This document shows positions 20,590-34,100 of a stretch of 64,000 nucleotides of DNA, in pieces. Source of the stretch: Aurelia coerulea (taxonomy: Eukaryota; Cnidaria; Scyphozoa; Semaeostomeae; Ulmaridae). Location: positions 6,146,001 through 6,210,000 of the forward strand of contig CM076954.1 in the NCBI GenBank assembly GCA_039566865.1, given 5' to 3'. A program made the position numbers and the translations under genes. Numbering within the stretch: the first letter of the stretch is position 1; each line of letters opens with the position of its first letter. The notes below the pieces were generated by a model that searched no databases, was not told where the DNA came from, and saw nothing but the letters and a program-made list of their open reading frames with translations.

Positions 20590-21380
20590 GGACCAGATAT
20601 TCTGTCCCACTTTAGAGCATTTGTGCCTCTTTTGCGAACAGATTTTAGAAGAACTATTTTGAGATATGAAAACAAAAAGTTCAAAAAGCATCGTTTTACC
20701 AAATATGGTCCCAATTGAATAAACACTGATTATCTATAATTAGGATATGTTTGTTTGTGCAATTTCAGTGCTCTTTTGCCACTTTTGTTATAAAACCTTT
20801 GAGCAGTGTCTCCAGATCTGAAATCCGCACGTTGCACTTTGTACCATATTTTTTGGCAAATTTTTGATCGACTTTATCTTTATTTGTTTTTCTTATATCT
20901 AATATTCTGTCCCATTTTATGGCACTCTCGTCTCCAGGGAGGAAAACATGAAAATCATTGTGAGATATGAAACCGGCAAGTCCAAAATATACTTAATACT
21001 TGTTGATAATTAGGAGAATATTTTGTACCATTCAAGTGCATTTGTGCCATTTTTGTGACAACACTTTTTCAATTTTCTCCAGATTTCCAGATCCAGGTTG
21101 TACTTTGTTCCGAATTTGGGGCCAATTGGATTGGATAACCTTTATTTTTGGTCTGTGTGGGACAAAGACATTCGGTTCTATTTCAGAGCACTCGTGCAAC
21201 TTTTTTGACAAATGCTGCAAAGCTGTTATTAGACATGTAATCGGAAATTCCAAAAAAACTTTGTACCAAGTGTGGTCCAAATTCGATGAACATTACTCGT
21301 TCATAATTAGAAGAGTATTCTGTGCCAGCCTACATTGTATTTTGTACCGAATTTGGAGCCAACCAGGTGATTTTTATGTT
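20590..21380. repeat. Degenerate tandem repeat, period about 265-300 bp
   Basis: Recurring landmarks: ATAATTAGGATATG (20737) / ATAATTAGGAGAATA (21004) / ATAATTAGAAGAGTA (21303), each followed by TGTACC or TGTGCC; CCAGATCTG-type and GTTGCACTTTGTACC-type blocks at about 20813 and 21077; GTCCCA...GAGCA(C/T)T(C/T)GTGC blocks. About 2.5 copies, poorly conserved. Open frames here are not gene-like. Confidence 0.5.
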
Positions 21381-22035
21381 TTTGGTCGTATTTTTGGTGT
21401 GGGACCGATAGGAATATGGGGACGCACGGGCGGAAGGATAAAGAGGCGAAAAAAAAGGAGAGCCTCCCTTTCTTTGAAAGAAGTGACGTCAGAAGACACA
21501 AATTCTTTGCGCTTTTGTGACGTCATTTCAACCAGGTCGCTCATTTGAATACGAAATTTCGCAGGGAAAGACGAAGATGGTAGGGAAAAGTCTTGTATTT
21601 TATCATTAAGCATACCAACCCGGACTTATCTTTTAAAGCTGGCTGTTCTTGGAGTGGTGTATTAAAAGCAGGACCGTCGAGAGGCATCTTGGGCTACAGG
21701 GTTGCTTCCCGAAGGGGCCCTCCGGTGCCAAAAGTGCCGGAAAATGTTCTTTGCCACGTCCTTTCTCCTCGTGCCATGCCCGTCTACGCACTGTTGGAAC
21801 ATTGCTTTTATGTGAAAACGCTCTTCTATACATTGTTTAAACTAAACGGAAAACAAAGAAAAATACATACCTTATCTTTGCTAAATGCTACGGATCCCTT
21901 GGTAAATACCCTGGCTAACCCCCCCCCCTCCATCTCGATTAAAAGGATGCCTCTTATCTATTCCTTGGAGATACTTTTGATGATAATATCATGATGATTT
22001 GATAATAATTTCATGATAATTTCATTTGTTTACAG
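21381..22035. other. Stretch upstream of the first TFIIB exon in the window
   Basis: Intronic or 5' flank. Two TGACGTCA-like (CRE-type) octamers lie at about 21483 and 21519. No zinc-ribbon exon of TFIIB is recognisable here or further upstream in the window. A polypyrimidine/AG acceptor precedes 22036. Confidence 0.4.
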
Positions 22036-22146
22036 AATCATCTGTTGGATGGAAATGATTTATCAACAATGGTTGGTCGTGATAGAACCTCTGGTTCTGC
22101 TGCAGATTATAACAGTTTCTCCAAGTATCAAAACACAAGAAGTGGG
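22036..22146 (+). CDS. GTF2B: TFIIB exon: linker (B-reader/linker region)
   Basis: [20 protein letters not shown]...SKYQNTRSG, matching the PLLxxGDLSTMIG...SKYQNRR region between the zinc ribbon and cyclin folds. Acceptor TTTACAG, donor GGG|GTAGGA. 37 codons, phase 0 at both ends. Confidence 0.9.
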
Positions 22147-25100
22147 GTAGGATTCCTTTGCTATATTTTAGAGGGTGTTGCTTTGCAATGTTTTCTGATA
22201 CGTACAAAGCCCTCGTGGGATCCTGAGATGCAACGCAAACAATGCATTGGGATTTGCCATCAACTTTCAAAATCGTAAACCAGAAGAGCAAAAGACCTGT
22301 TCTTGAGATTTTAGGGATATGCAAGGGATAGGCAGTTCTAAGCTGGGAACAAATGAACACAGGGAACAAACGTCAAGGAAATAATCATATACCGGGTAAG
22401 CCAGAAAAAAGTTCCACTTTCGAAAATTCGTAGCACCACAAGCATTTCACGGATTTGAATGATTCAAATTCCAGTTAAAAGCCAAAAGATCAAAGTATTT
22501 TTGTGATTTTTCTCGTCTTCTTAGGAGCTCTGCAAATATAGGTAAATTAAACTTTACAAAATTTCATGGTTGCAAAATTACTGAAAAAGGGCCTGAAACA
22601 CTTGATCAAATATTTAGGACTCTCCTCACGCAGAGCAATACTCAAGCATTTCACTTCTCTCAAGAGTTATAAGACATTCTCAAACAGATACTAAAGATTT
22701 TCAATCCCATGGCAATAAATGTGAATAAGATAGCTCTCACCCATGCAAAATTGCATTTTCTCTGTTGTTTTGAGCGAGGAGTCCTTTGTGATTTGATCAA
22801 ATATTTTTGGCCTTTTTCAGTCATTCTGCAACCACGCAGTTTTTGTAAACTTGAATTTACCAATTTTTCCAGTGCTCGTAAGAAGGCGAAAAAAAATCAC
22901 ACAAATACTCCGATCTTTTGCTTTCAAGCAAATATCGATTCATTCCAATCCATCCAGTACTCTTGATGCTATGAATTTTCAAAAGTGGGAACTTTTTTCT
23001 GGTTCACTCGGTATTTGGGGAAAAATTTAAGGATTTCGTAATTTCATAATGGCTCATAATGTTTTAGGAATACCGGGTGCGCCAAAATAAACTAGGCACG
23101 TTTTGGCATGCCACAATAGATCGTACACTGGACCGATTTTGAAGATTTATGACTGAATCGTTAGCAGAAAGCCTGGATTAGTTACTGGGTTTTTTTGCAA
23201 ATGTTTTCATTTTCAGTTTTTAGAGCTAGAAGCGAGTTTCCTAAAATTTTAGTTTTCGAAAACACTGAAAATGATAAAAAAACATCGATCAAGTGTTCTA
23301 AAGAATCGACATGAATGGACAAAGAGAGAACTTGTTCTTGGTGATTTGCGATTTAGAAGTTGACAAATTTTAATCTGCTGTACAAGAGTGGTACAAAACC
23401 CCCAAATCCCCCTGAAAACGTTTTCTCTTTGTTCATTCATGTTGAATCTTTTAAAATTTAGATCGACGGTTTTTGATCCTTTTCAATGTTTTCGAAAATT
23501 CACATTTTAAGAAACTCGCTTGTATCGGAGCAATTTTTGCAAAAAGTCCTGTAATCCAATTCAGGCTTTCTGCTAAAGATTAAGTCATAAATCGTCAAAA
23601 TCGGTCCAGTGTACGATTTATTGTGGCCTGCCAAACGTGCATAGTTTATTTTGGCGCACCCGGTTAGTTTAGAAGAGTCTATATTTGTTTGTTTTTTAGA
23701 TGAGTGGATCAGACAGGAGTTTGCTAAATTCCTTCAGAGAAATTACCGTCATGGCTGATAGAATAAATCTCCCCGGAAAAATTGTGGTAAGTATAAATTC
23801 ACTCAGATATATACTGCTCTTCAAACTGAGACTGTGTTCGTTAGAAATTTGGCCGACTTTAATCGGTCATTCCTTCCCGTGGCTTTAAGAGATTGTCTGG
23901 AGAAAGCCCCTTTCAATAACGTGGGAAAGAGAGTGAAATCGGTTGCCACATTTCGTCGGGTTTCCTTCCTTACAAAAAAATAGCATTTACAAATATCTGC
24001 ATATGTTATCATCCTCTGAGAATGGAATCTCTCTAACCAACTTATACTAATAGGGAAGATTTGTTCATGCTCCCAAGAAAAACGTGCATAAGCAATAGGC
24101 GAGTCATTATTGTAAGGCAGCAATCTTTGAGGAATTTGGTCCCGGTTTTAGGCAACTTTTAAAATTTTTCGAGGGGTCATTATCACTATCAGGGTGGCCG
24201 ACTTCAGCCAGAAAAATTTATGAAAATAACGTTGGCTATTATGTCGGCTATTCAACAAGATGATAATGAATATCATTGTTGTGATATTCAGAGGACAGCA
24301 GCCTTTCAAATGTCATGCCTTTTTTCTAACTCACCTTGCTAGTGCTATGAAATTAGTGGATTATGCGTAATTGTACAGTTTTGTAATCCGTTCGTGATTT
24401 CTTTCCTTTCTTACAGGATAGAGCAAAAACACTTTTCAAACAAGTTCATGATCAAAAGACGCTAAAAGGAAGGAGCAATGATGCAATTGCTTCTGCCTGC
24501 CTTTTTATTGCATGTCGTCAGGAAGGTGTACCCAGAACGTTTAAAGGTAAGTCGTTCCAATTTTGTATAGTGCATAACAAATACCACTTGAATCGCAATT
24601 TTCGAAAGCAATCTCAGTTTTGTTTCACACAGTGTACCGAAAGTTTTCGGGCATTTTAAACCTCTTTGGAAGGGCGGGACCAAAGTATTTTTGCGATTTT
24701 TGGTCTTTTTAAAGCATGACATGTTGATAAATTCAACTTTACAAAAATCCTTGGTTGCGACTTAGCATATTTTTCTTTGTGCCGAGATTATTTATGATGT
24801 TTTTAGAGTTTTAACTTTGTTCATGCATTTTGCCGCCAATATTTTTCTTAAAGTCAAACGCAATACTTTCTGTCGTCAGAAAGATGCAAGAAAAATCGAC
24901 AAAATACTTATATTCTATCTTTCGGCTTTCAAGGAGAATTCGATTCTTTGCTATCCATCGAATACTATTAGAGAGGGATAACACGCCCTACAGTAGTGTA
25001 GGATATTCAGTTATTCGGATGAACAACATACATTAAAATGAAGAAATAACATTGTATTTTTAGAGGGATAATACACGGTAACGTGGAGGCGATGCAGTTA

Positions 25101-28100
25101 TCCGTAGGGATAAAAAAATAGTGCAACTGATCAATGACCTCCAGAATACTCCAAAGACGTTATACAGGTTGACAAACTTTCGACTGCCTAATTGTGTTTT
25201 TACGCAGCCATAGCAAAGAGTTGATTTTCTATTACACTTCCTGCCGTAGAAATTTGTGCAATCAGCAAGATATCAAAGAAAGAAATTGGTCGTTGTTTTA
25301 AGTTGATTCTTAGGGCTTTGGAGACGAGCGTGGATCTAATAACATCAGGTGATTTCATGGTAAGTTGTTTCACTGTTGAGGGCTTTTAAGCATATCTTGC
25401 TTTTTTAAGAAGAAGATGTCTCTGGATTACATTAGATGTGGTAGAGAAAAATTGCAATTTCTGAACGGTCATGATAGATTGTGTACCATGCTGGATAAAT
25501 CATCAAAGCTTAATGATTTAGACTAAGTTCATGCGATGCGGGCGCAATTTGAAAACGGCAAAAATGTTCACGGTACCAAAATTTCAGGTAGTGGTCACAC
25601 CATACCGGAAAAATTGAAAAACAATTGAAACCTTGACGGTGTCAATTTCTTTGTAATTTCTGTGACAAAGGAGCTCTTGATGACAAAGAACTTCATCTAG
25701 GCCTGAAGGATAACTCGGCCTCGTTCCAAAAATGTTGAAAAATGTTCTATTTTCATCGCTTTTAAGTGTTCACATGACGCTGTTTTCAAATTTTGCTTAT
25801 TAGAATTTCGTTTTCAAATCCAGCTGTTTTCAAATTGTGCTGGCAAAGTATCTGCCGTTTTTGTGTGAACAAGAGGCCTATCGGTAACAATTTATACCGT
25901 TTCAAATTTGTGCTGGTATTGCGTGGTCGGAGTCATGATCTTCTGTCAAGATGCCAAATACTCCATAGTTTTTCGATTTGGGCCGCCATCTTCTCATCTC
26001 GTGGTTCTTAGCAATTTCGTTTAAAACTTCTTGGTCTGGAATCAGCCTAGACTGACCGAAAACAAACACATTTTTCATTGATATTAGAGCGTTGAGAGTT
26101 GAAATATTAATCTTAAAAGTCCAAATTTGCTTCCAACTCCAAACCAGAGCTTTTGGGTTTTGACCTAAGCTGTTAACGCGCTGCGTTGTGGAATCTGTTC
26201 AATCGTAGTGAAGTAAAGCAAGAAACCTCGTGCTTAGAAACGCATTGTAATATAAATTATAAACTGAACTTTACGATTAGATTCACGAATTTAGTCCCGC
26301 AGAGACATCGCTCTTAATTCAACAAAATCTTCGAATTACATCTGCCTAATAAAAGTTATTCATAAGCGAAATAATTCCCTTGGGCTATATTGCAATCTTC
26401 ATCACTTGAATCCTTTAATGAAATTCTTTTTGTATCATCTCTCTCGAAATTTTTACGAAAAAAGCAATCGTTTATGCCCAAGGGAACATGAAAATGCTTA
26501 CTCGTGCTTGCTTGGCTCCGTGTACTTTGTAAATGCATTTTGACTGCAGGAAGATATTCCTTGGTGACTTTTTTCATTAAATTGTCAATTTTCAGTTTTT
26601 ATATCCTATTCACATGAGCACCCAAAGGACGATACCTTGCCTTAAAAATTCTATAACTTAAGGAGATTCCTCTGACCAGCACGTTTACAGTTTAGGCCAA
26701 AAACCAAAAGCTCAGTTTTGGTGATAAACGCAAATTTCAAGATTAATATTCCAACTCTCGATGCACCAATATCAACAAACTAGGTATTAATCTTCAAGCT
26801 AACTATCGAAGAGTGCTTCAAAATTCATTTAGGGTCGATTCAACTTAAATTCTTATTGCTAGCCCTGATAAGATCTGTTACCTTTTTGGGACACCCGGTA
26901 TTCACCTTTTTATATTTTCATAACAATTTCAACCAATCAACAAAACCATACCTCAGGGAGCATGGAATTACATCAATTTAAGTCAAGTCTACCCCAAAAT
27001 AGATGTCAGGTGAGACCTTCAGGGCTATGGTCAGGAGTTGTAGCAATAGTCGGGAAAAGCCACTTTGTTGCTATTTGGGATTTGATAACAGATAACAAAG
27101 AAACAACAAATGGGACTCTGAAAAGAACATTATATGATATCAAGATAAGCATTCATTCTTCACAATCAAGGGAATGTAGCAGCAATTTATCGAAGACGTT
27201 GCGATCCATTCATGTACCACGTGTTCCAGAAAAGTATGCGTGCTTGGTTGGCTGCAGCGATGTGAATTTAACCTTAATCAATGGCTAATCACTATCAAAG
27301 TGTTCTTCGATATATAACTTGAACATAGGTACTTCGTTTGTGGGTATTGGGGCTTTGAGACCAGAAATATTCATCCTGAGAGCTCAAATTTGCATCCACT
27401 TCCAAACCAGAGCTTTGGTGTTTTGGCTTAAACAAATTCTTGAAGCGCATTGAATAAATAAAATATCACGCCTTGATAACATTTCGAAAACATTGGGTCA
27501 TGTTATATTCTGTTTGCAAGAAGTCACCATTGTGCAGTTTTTAATTTTTCTTTAATTTCAGTTTTGATTTTGATGTGCTTCAAGAATTTGCTTAGGCCAA
27601 AACGCCAAAGCTCTGGTTTGGAGGTGGACGCAAATTTGAGCTTTTAAGATCAACATTTCTGCTCTCAAAACACTAATAACAACAATCGATGTGCCCATGT
27701 TCAAGTTAACTATCAAGGAACACTTGAGAATGATTAGCCATTGATTAACTCTAAATTCACATCGCTGGACCTAGATCTGTATACATTTTTGGGACATCTG
27801 GTATTTCAGAGATGCCTCGATAATTTCTGTGTGAGACACCATGATTTACATGATGAAAGCATTTGGCATTCATTGATTTTTTATTGTAGTCTCGCTTTTG
27901 CTCAAATCTTGGCTTGCCGTCATCAGTGCAGAGAGCTGCCAGCTTCATTGCAAAGCGAGCTGTGGAGCTTGACCTTGTTCCTGGGTAACATTTTTGCTAT
28001 ATTTCCTTGCATCGTATTTCCTAACCATTGATTTGAAAGCTAAGATACGAGTATTGGCATTTTGTTGGGGAGATGAAGTGCTGACCCTATTGTTTTGACC

Positions 28101-31100
28101 CACTGTGTTTCAGCTTTGTTGAGAACGAATCAACATCGGGGCTCACGTTGTCATGCGCATCACTGCTTTTGTTTCTTCTCTTGTTCTCAACTGTCCAGCT
28201 AATTTGCATATTACGTAATTGAAGTAAATCGTTACTGTGCATGCGATCTGGAACCCTTTTTGAGGGATTCCTTGAGGCTCACAACTTCGCCTGTTCGTAT
28301 CCCCAACGACATTATAGAGAAGGTCTCATCAATGCAGCTAGATTGCTTATGAGGCATATCGTAGGACGTACTACAGTATTAATACGCTCTAGGGTAGGCT
28401 GGGGGTAATGTGGGTCTCAAATTAGCAAAATCTCAAATTGGATAGCTGGTAAAACGGCAATAAAATGAAAACACTTTCAAAAGTTTCTCATAATTGACAT
28501 TCAGTACTTCTTGTTTCCTGCCGAAAAATCTCAACTCTGATAAAGGCAGTTTGATATTTTTACAATATTGTCTCTTTTGGCCGCTAAAATAGGTCCATTT
28601 TCCCCGCTCGTTGGCATCTTTAAGATATTGTCTCTTTTGGCAACTAAAATAGGCACACTTTTTTCCCGACGAGCGGGAAAAGTGGGTCTATTTTCAAAAC
28701 TTGTACAATATCGGAATATGCAAGGATTAACGATTTAAAAAGTTAATGGAATCATCTTTCCCAACTATTTTCTTTTCGATAGATCATAATATTTGCCTTT
28801 TATCGCAAGCAATCCCGCAAATATAATAAAACTACCGTCTTTATGCGGTGATCCACCATCGTTCCGAATTGGAAGTCAGTGATCGAATTTGATGGTAACG
28901 ATCAAATAGAAATGATTGAAGTATGTTTGCGCCAATTTACTAGTTAAAGGACAGCAACTGCAGTAACAGTAAACCTTTTTTCGCATTTTAGACACCAAAC
29001 AACGTGCCAGGATGAATATAAGGGGGAAATTTTGAGCAATTCAAGGCTTCGTTTAATTTGAATTATGGTTGAATTCTCAGTAGGCCCACATTACCCCACC
29101 TGGTAAAAAAGAAACATAAAAAGGACCATCGCTTCAATAATTTCGAAATAAACGTTATTTCATTTGTAAAAGACCAAACTCTCACTTCTTGTTCATTAAA
29201 TGCACCATCAGAGCAAAACAACAGTGGCAGGAGAAAGTCTTGTGGGCTTTGAGATTCTTGCACAGTTAGGCCGTTCAGTAAAGTTTTTATTTTATAAAGC
29301 GAATGGAGATGCATTGAAGACGAATGTTTTAAATAAAAAGGAAGCTTATTATGTGGACATTACAAGAAAAATAGCCAACCTTTCTTCCAATTAACGAGGA
29401 AGGATATTTCTTGCAAAAAGCTCAGAAGACCCACGCCACCCCGTAGACCGACAATATCCCCACCCTACCCTATAGAGTTTCATTATCTTTCACCGTATAA
29501 TTTTTCTGTTTGTACAGGGTGTCCTAAATAATTGTGCCCTATCTGTATAGCTGCTGCGGAGGAGCTATGCTTTCTGTTTTCCTAATCTTGATATAGTTGC
29601 ATGGGGTATGCTTCATCTTAGAGTTTGAGACCTTTTTGTGGCTAATCTGACAAGTGGATTTATGGTACACGTTTGTTTCAAAAACAGCATTTTCTGTTTT
29701 CTCCAAAATGCTAACATCAAATATATACTGCAAGAAAGGGTTCTGTTGCTGTGTTGGAATTTTTTCTACCGTTTGATAAGGGTTTGATTCTGTTGTTTTA
29801 CTGATAACACAAAAACACTGAGCCATTTTCAAATGTCAAAAATGCAGTTACATCGCTAGAAACCTTCTTTTGAAATTTTCTTAAGTGCGACTTTTTGAGA
29901 CAAGAGTGTAATAATCTTTCGCCGTAAAATTTGTCTCTTTTAGAAGTTAAAAGGGCTTATGAAAGTCACTGATGAAAAGATAATCTTATTTAAGGGGACG
30001 ACGGACCTTTATTTTGTTTTGCTCTTGCGGTAGATGAATACGTTTCTACACGATTTAGAAGGAGTGAAACCCATCTTTATTTAGAAGTTTAAAAGTGATT
30101 GTCAATATTAGAATTAACTTAACGCATACCAATTGAAAGTCCATCAGTTCTTCTTTTTAATGATATGCAGTTTGGGTACATTAGTTGAATTACTTATCGG
30201 CCTGAATCAGATGCAAGGAAGTGCCATGCCAGGACATTTAAATCAACGAAAAATAGTTTTTGCTGCAATATTTTAGCATTTCAATAAACGCCTCTCGTCG
30301 TGCAAATATGCATCTTTTTGTTCAGGGCACCCCCTCAAGTGCTTCTAAGCCTGAAATTTTGTAAACATTTTGTATTTTACCAATTTTTATAATGAAAATG
30401 TCCTCTATCTAGCCGTTTCAGCAGGCTGCATCTGGAATAGGCCATACACATTGAAATATGAATGAAACATGAAAACTAATTACGTTATTGACCCATCGCT
30501 AATCATGATCCTTTGTTGCTTTAAAGTCGACTTTCATATTATCTGAAGGTCGTTTCTGGCCTGGGTTCTCCTGTTTTGCTTTTTATTCGGAGGGCAAAGG
30601 ATCATGGTTGACAGTGGGTCTTTAATATGCCCAAACCGTATGTCAATGAACAAAGAAAGATTTTCATTTACTGTTGTGTCGTGCCTCAATTTGATTAGAA
30701 TTTTACACGTTTTCTGAAAGATTTCTTTTGAAGGTGATTTGCCGTTATAGACACCCTGTAGATTGAAACATAATGCTCAAACTTTGGCTCTTTCTGTCAT
30801 CCTGAGAAGAATTGCCTTTGCTATTCCTGGCACACTTGCACATTTAATATTTGTTGGTTTGTAACATTTCACTGCTATCCACAGCCGAAGTCCTGTCTCT
30901 GTAGCTGCTGCTACCATTTATTTGGCATCACAAGCATCGGAAGACAAACGTACACAGAAAGGTGATTTTATTATTATTTTTTTCTGAGTCAGTAAAAAAA
31001 ACGCTCGGCATTTGAAAGTATGTTGCCCCTGACTGTTAAAGCTATGATATTGAAAAATGTTTGTGTTGTTGCCAATTTGTTCAATTATGCCCGGTTCAGA

Positions 31101-34100
31101 CGGCGCTTTTTTCATGCGCCGAATTTGATAAGCATTTTATTCGACTCAAGTGTGATCAAATCAGTGATTGTGTAACCTAAAAGCCACTATCCTCTTATGA
31201 GTGAAATGTCTCATTCAAATTATGAAGATAATTGCGTGAATGAGACTGGAACAATAAGTGAAGGTTTGTTGCCCGGCAGGTGTCCCACTGTACGGCAGGG
31301 TGGGCCGGGTCGTTATGTAGCGTCTGCCAACATGAAGTGCAACAAAGAATTGAATGTTGCTGTGATGGAGTGCTATTTCCTGAATAAACCAACAGAGGAA
31401 AATGAGAGACCAATACGAGGCCACAGAAGAAGGATGCAAGACATCTGGAAGGAGAGAGAATTGCCAACAGTAACAGAGCAAAGGTTATGAGACCAGGCTA
31501 TGGCAATAAGAAAGAATGAAACATTTCCAGACAGTTTCAGAAGGGTTTCATAGGTTCTTTCGAATTGATTTGAGGACCGAACAGAGCCTCAAACACAGAA
31601 AATGAAATGATACAAGCGTATTTTGTTTGAAAGAAGAAAGATACGGCAATGAGACTTTTTTGGAATTTGAAACTAGGGTATGAGGGACCTTCGTTTTTGA
31701 AAATCAAGCGTATGCTGTGTTGTACATGGTTCTAGCAATCGAAAAGGGGGCAGGGATCTACTAGTAAAGACATGCGATTGGGAGTCAATCACGAAGAAGA
31801 CCGCAGTTTGTGAAGGAAGCACATAAATTTGGCGAAGTCCAGACAGAAAAGGAAGCTGAAAATGCAAAGCCCTATGTTCCAGGTAAGTGCTGTGTTATTT
31901 GCATGAAGTTTGATACAAGTTTGAGCGAATAAGAGCCAGAACTGGATAGTACGCCGGTATGAAAGGAATGAAATATTTTGTTGAAACATGCGTTCGAAGA
32001 ATCAAATTTTGCCCTACTTACCCATGATCCTTTTCTTTCTGTGAAATGGTCTATTAAAAGATGAATGTTGGGAAACCAGAAAGGATGACATAGTGATAAA
32101 CGTGATAATGGTAACAGCACAGGCAAAGAAGATTCAAAATTGGAAAGCACCTGGACCTGATGGGGTCCAAGGATACTGACTAAAGAAGTTGACATTGCTG
32201 CATGACAGGATCGCCGAACAAATGAATGAGAGGATAAACAGCAGGGTTCCTATACCTGTTTGGATGACAACGGGCAGAACAGTGTTGTGCCAGAAAGACC
32301 CGCAGAAGGGAAATGTGGTTGATAACTATAGGCCAATATCTTGCTTACCACTCATGTGGAAACTGACGACAGGAGTAATTGCTGATAGTGTATACAATAA
32401 GCTTGAAGAAAGTAATAGTCAGAGAACAGAAAGGGTGCAGAAAAAAGAGCAGAGGAACGAAGGATCAACTTTTGATTGACAAGATGATTCTCACTGATTG
32501 AAAAAATGACAAAAGAACCTTGCCATTCAACATTAACAGTCAACATTAGGAGAGGAATCTTTCATTAGGACAGTCTTTCTCGAGCTATTTTTGTCATTTG
32601 CCTCTGTCAAAAAGTATTATGGAGTGCTAAAGCGGGGAGACGTGAAAATCATCCATCTTTTAATGAATGATTTGAAGATGTTTGCTAAGAACAAGAATGA
32701 AATTGATAGTCTTGTGTGGACAATACAAGTGATAAGCCAGGATATTGGAATCCAGTTTGGGATAAAGAAGTGTGGCGCTACTATCATAAAACGAGGGAAA
32801 CTGGTCAACAATGAAGATGTAAGACTAACAGATGTAGAAAGCATTAAAGAGGTTGATTATGAAGGATACAAATACCTTGGTATTTTTACAGCTTGACAAG
32901 ATAAAGGAGAAGGAGATGAAAGAATTATTCCGAAAAGAATACTTACACCGAGTTAATCTTATTACAGTATCAAAATTTTGTTCTTTCTATAAATGTGTTT
33001 TGCCTTTTTTGTGGCAATAAGCAAGTACGCGATAGCTTCTAGTACTTTCACCGAGTGAGTCAGAAAAGTGCACACACACACTGAAACATTTCAATACAAA
33101 AATGCAACACCGATTTAATTTAAAATAGCTTAGGGTAAATGCTTCCAAATAACCATTGCAGACAGGAAAGAGCACATGGTGACCTTCAGATGGGAGGAAT
33201 GAGCTTCTTCGAAGCTGCGGCAATTCCGATACTTTTCTTGTTTCATATTTCTATTTTCTACTGGAGGGGGCAGTCCTTCAGCACACAAGAACTAGTTTTT
33301 AAGGGGTCCTCGCATCCCTTGTTCGACCTAAAAGGAAAACATGTTCCCGTGGATTGATGCTTGCACAGCGGCAAAGAGTCAACTCGAGTCAACTGTAACA
33401 TTTGCCCCAAGAAAGTAAAATTTCAAACCAGACGTTCATTTACCCCATCAAGCTATTGATTGAGGCCTGACGTCAACAGTCCCGTGTCAGGTTTCAAACG
33501 CAGTTACAGCATCTGTGATCTACAATAGACCTTTTTGCTATTCTAGAAAAATCTGAATCTACACTATTTTTATAGATTTTCTAGAATTTTGGAATGTGTA
33601 CAATAATGAAGCTCTAACCCAACTCAGCCTGCAAGTATCTTCGATGTCGAACGCGGCGACCTCTGCGGTGGCACATAAAAGCAATGTAGCCATTGTGGGA
33701 TTTGGCTTCGAAGCAGAAGTCCGGGTACCAATGAAGATATTTACTTCCACTTCCAGTATCCAAAATTGTTGAATTGAAAATCTGCCAACACTTTTGTAAA
33801 GAGAGTAACATGCAATATGGTTAATGGGCTCATTTGTGGTCGAATTGGACATGAATCGACTGCGTCACAACGTTCCTTCTAGAACTTTCGTTGATCACAT
33901 GACATCGAAAATAATTAGTGCAAATGGTTTGTTTTCCTGGTGCTCTGCCAAAACAGTCTCAGCAAATGCAGTGATCTGATGGTGCGGAGGCGCAGCAACA
34001 ATACAGCAGTTGGCAACTGATTGTATTCTTGGCATTCTTAGCTGGTCGCGGAGTGCGTTCTTGGTTCGTTAGTTAGTTAGTTAGTTAGTTAGTTAGTGAC

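Noticed and set aside
21000..21548. 182-residue protein
   Set aside because: Reads through degenerate tandem repeats; no domain, Cys/Phe-rich by composition.
29515..30758. Complete TIR element between CAGGGTGTCC (29515) and ACACCCTG (30751)
   Set aside because: Only the terminal 10 bp match; inner arms do not pair, so partnership is unproven.
34067..34097. Telomeric repeat
   Set aside because: TTAG is a tetranucleotide; not TTAGGG or TTAGG, short, and intronic.
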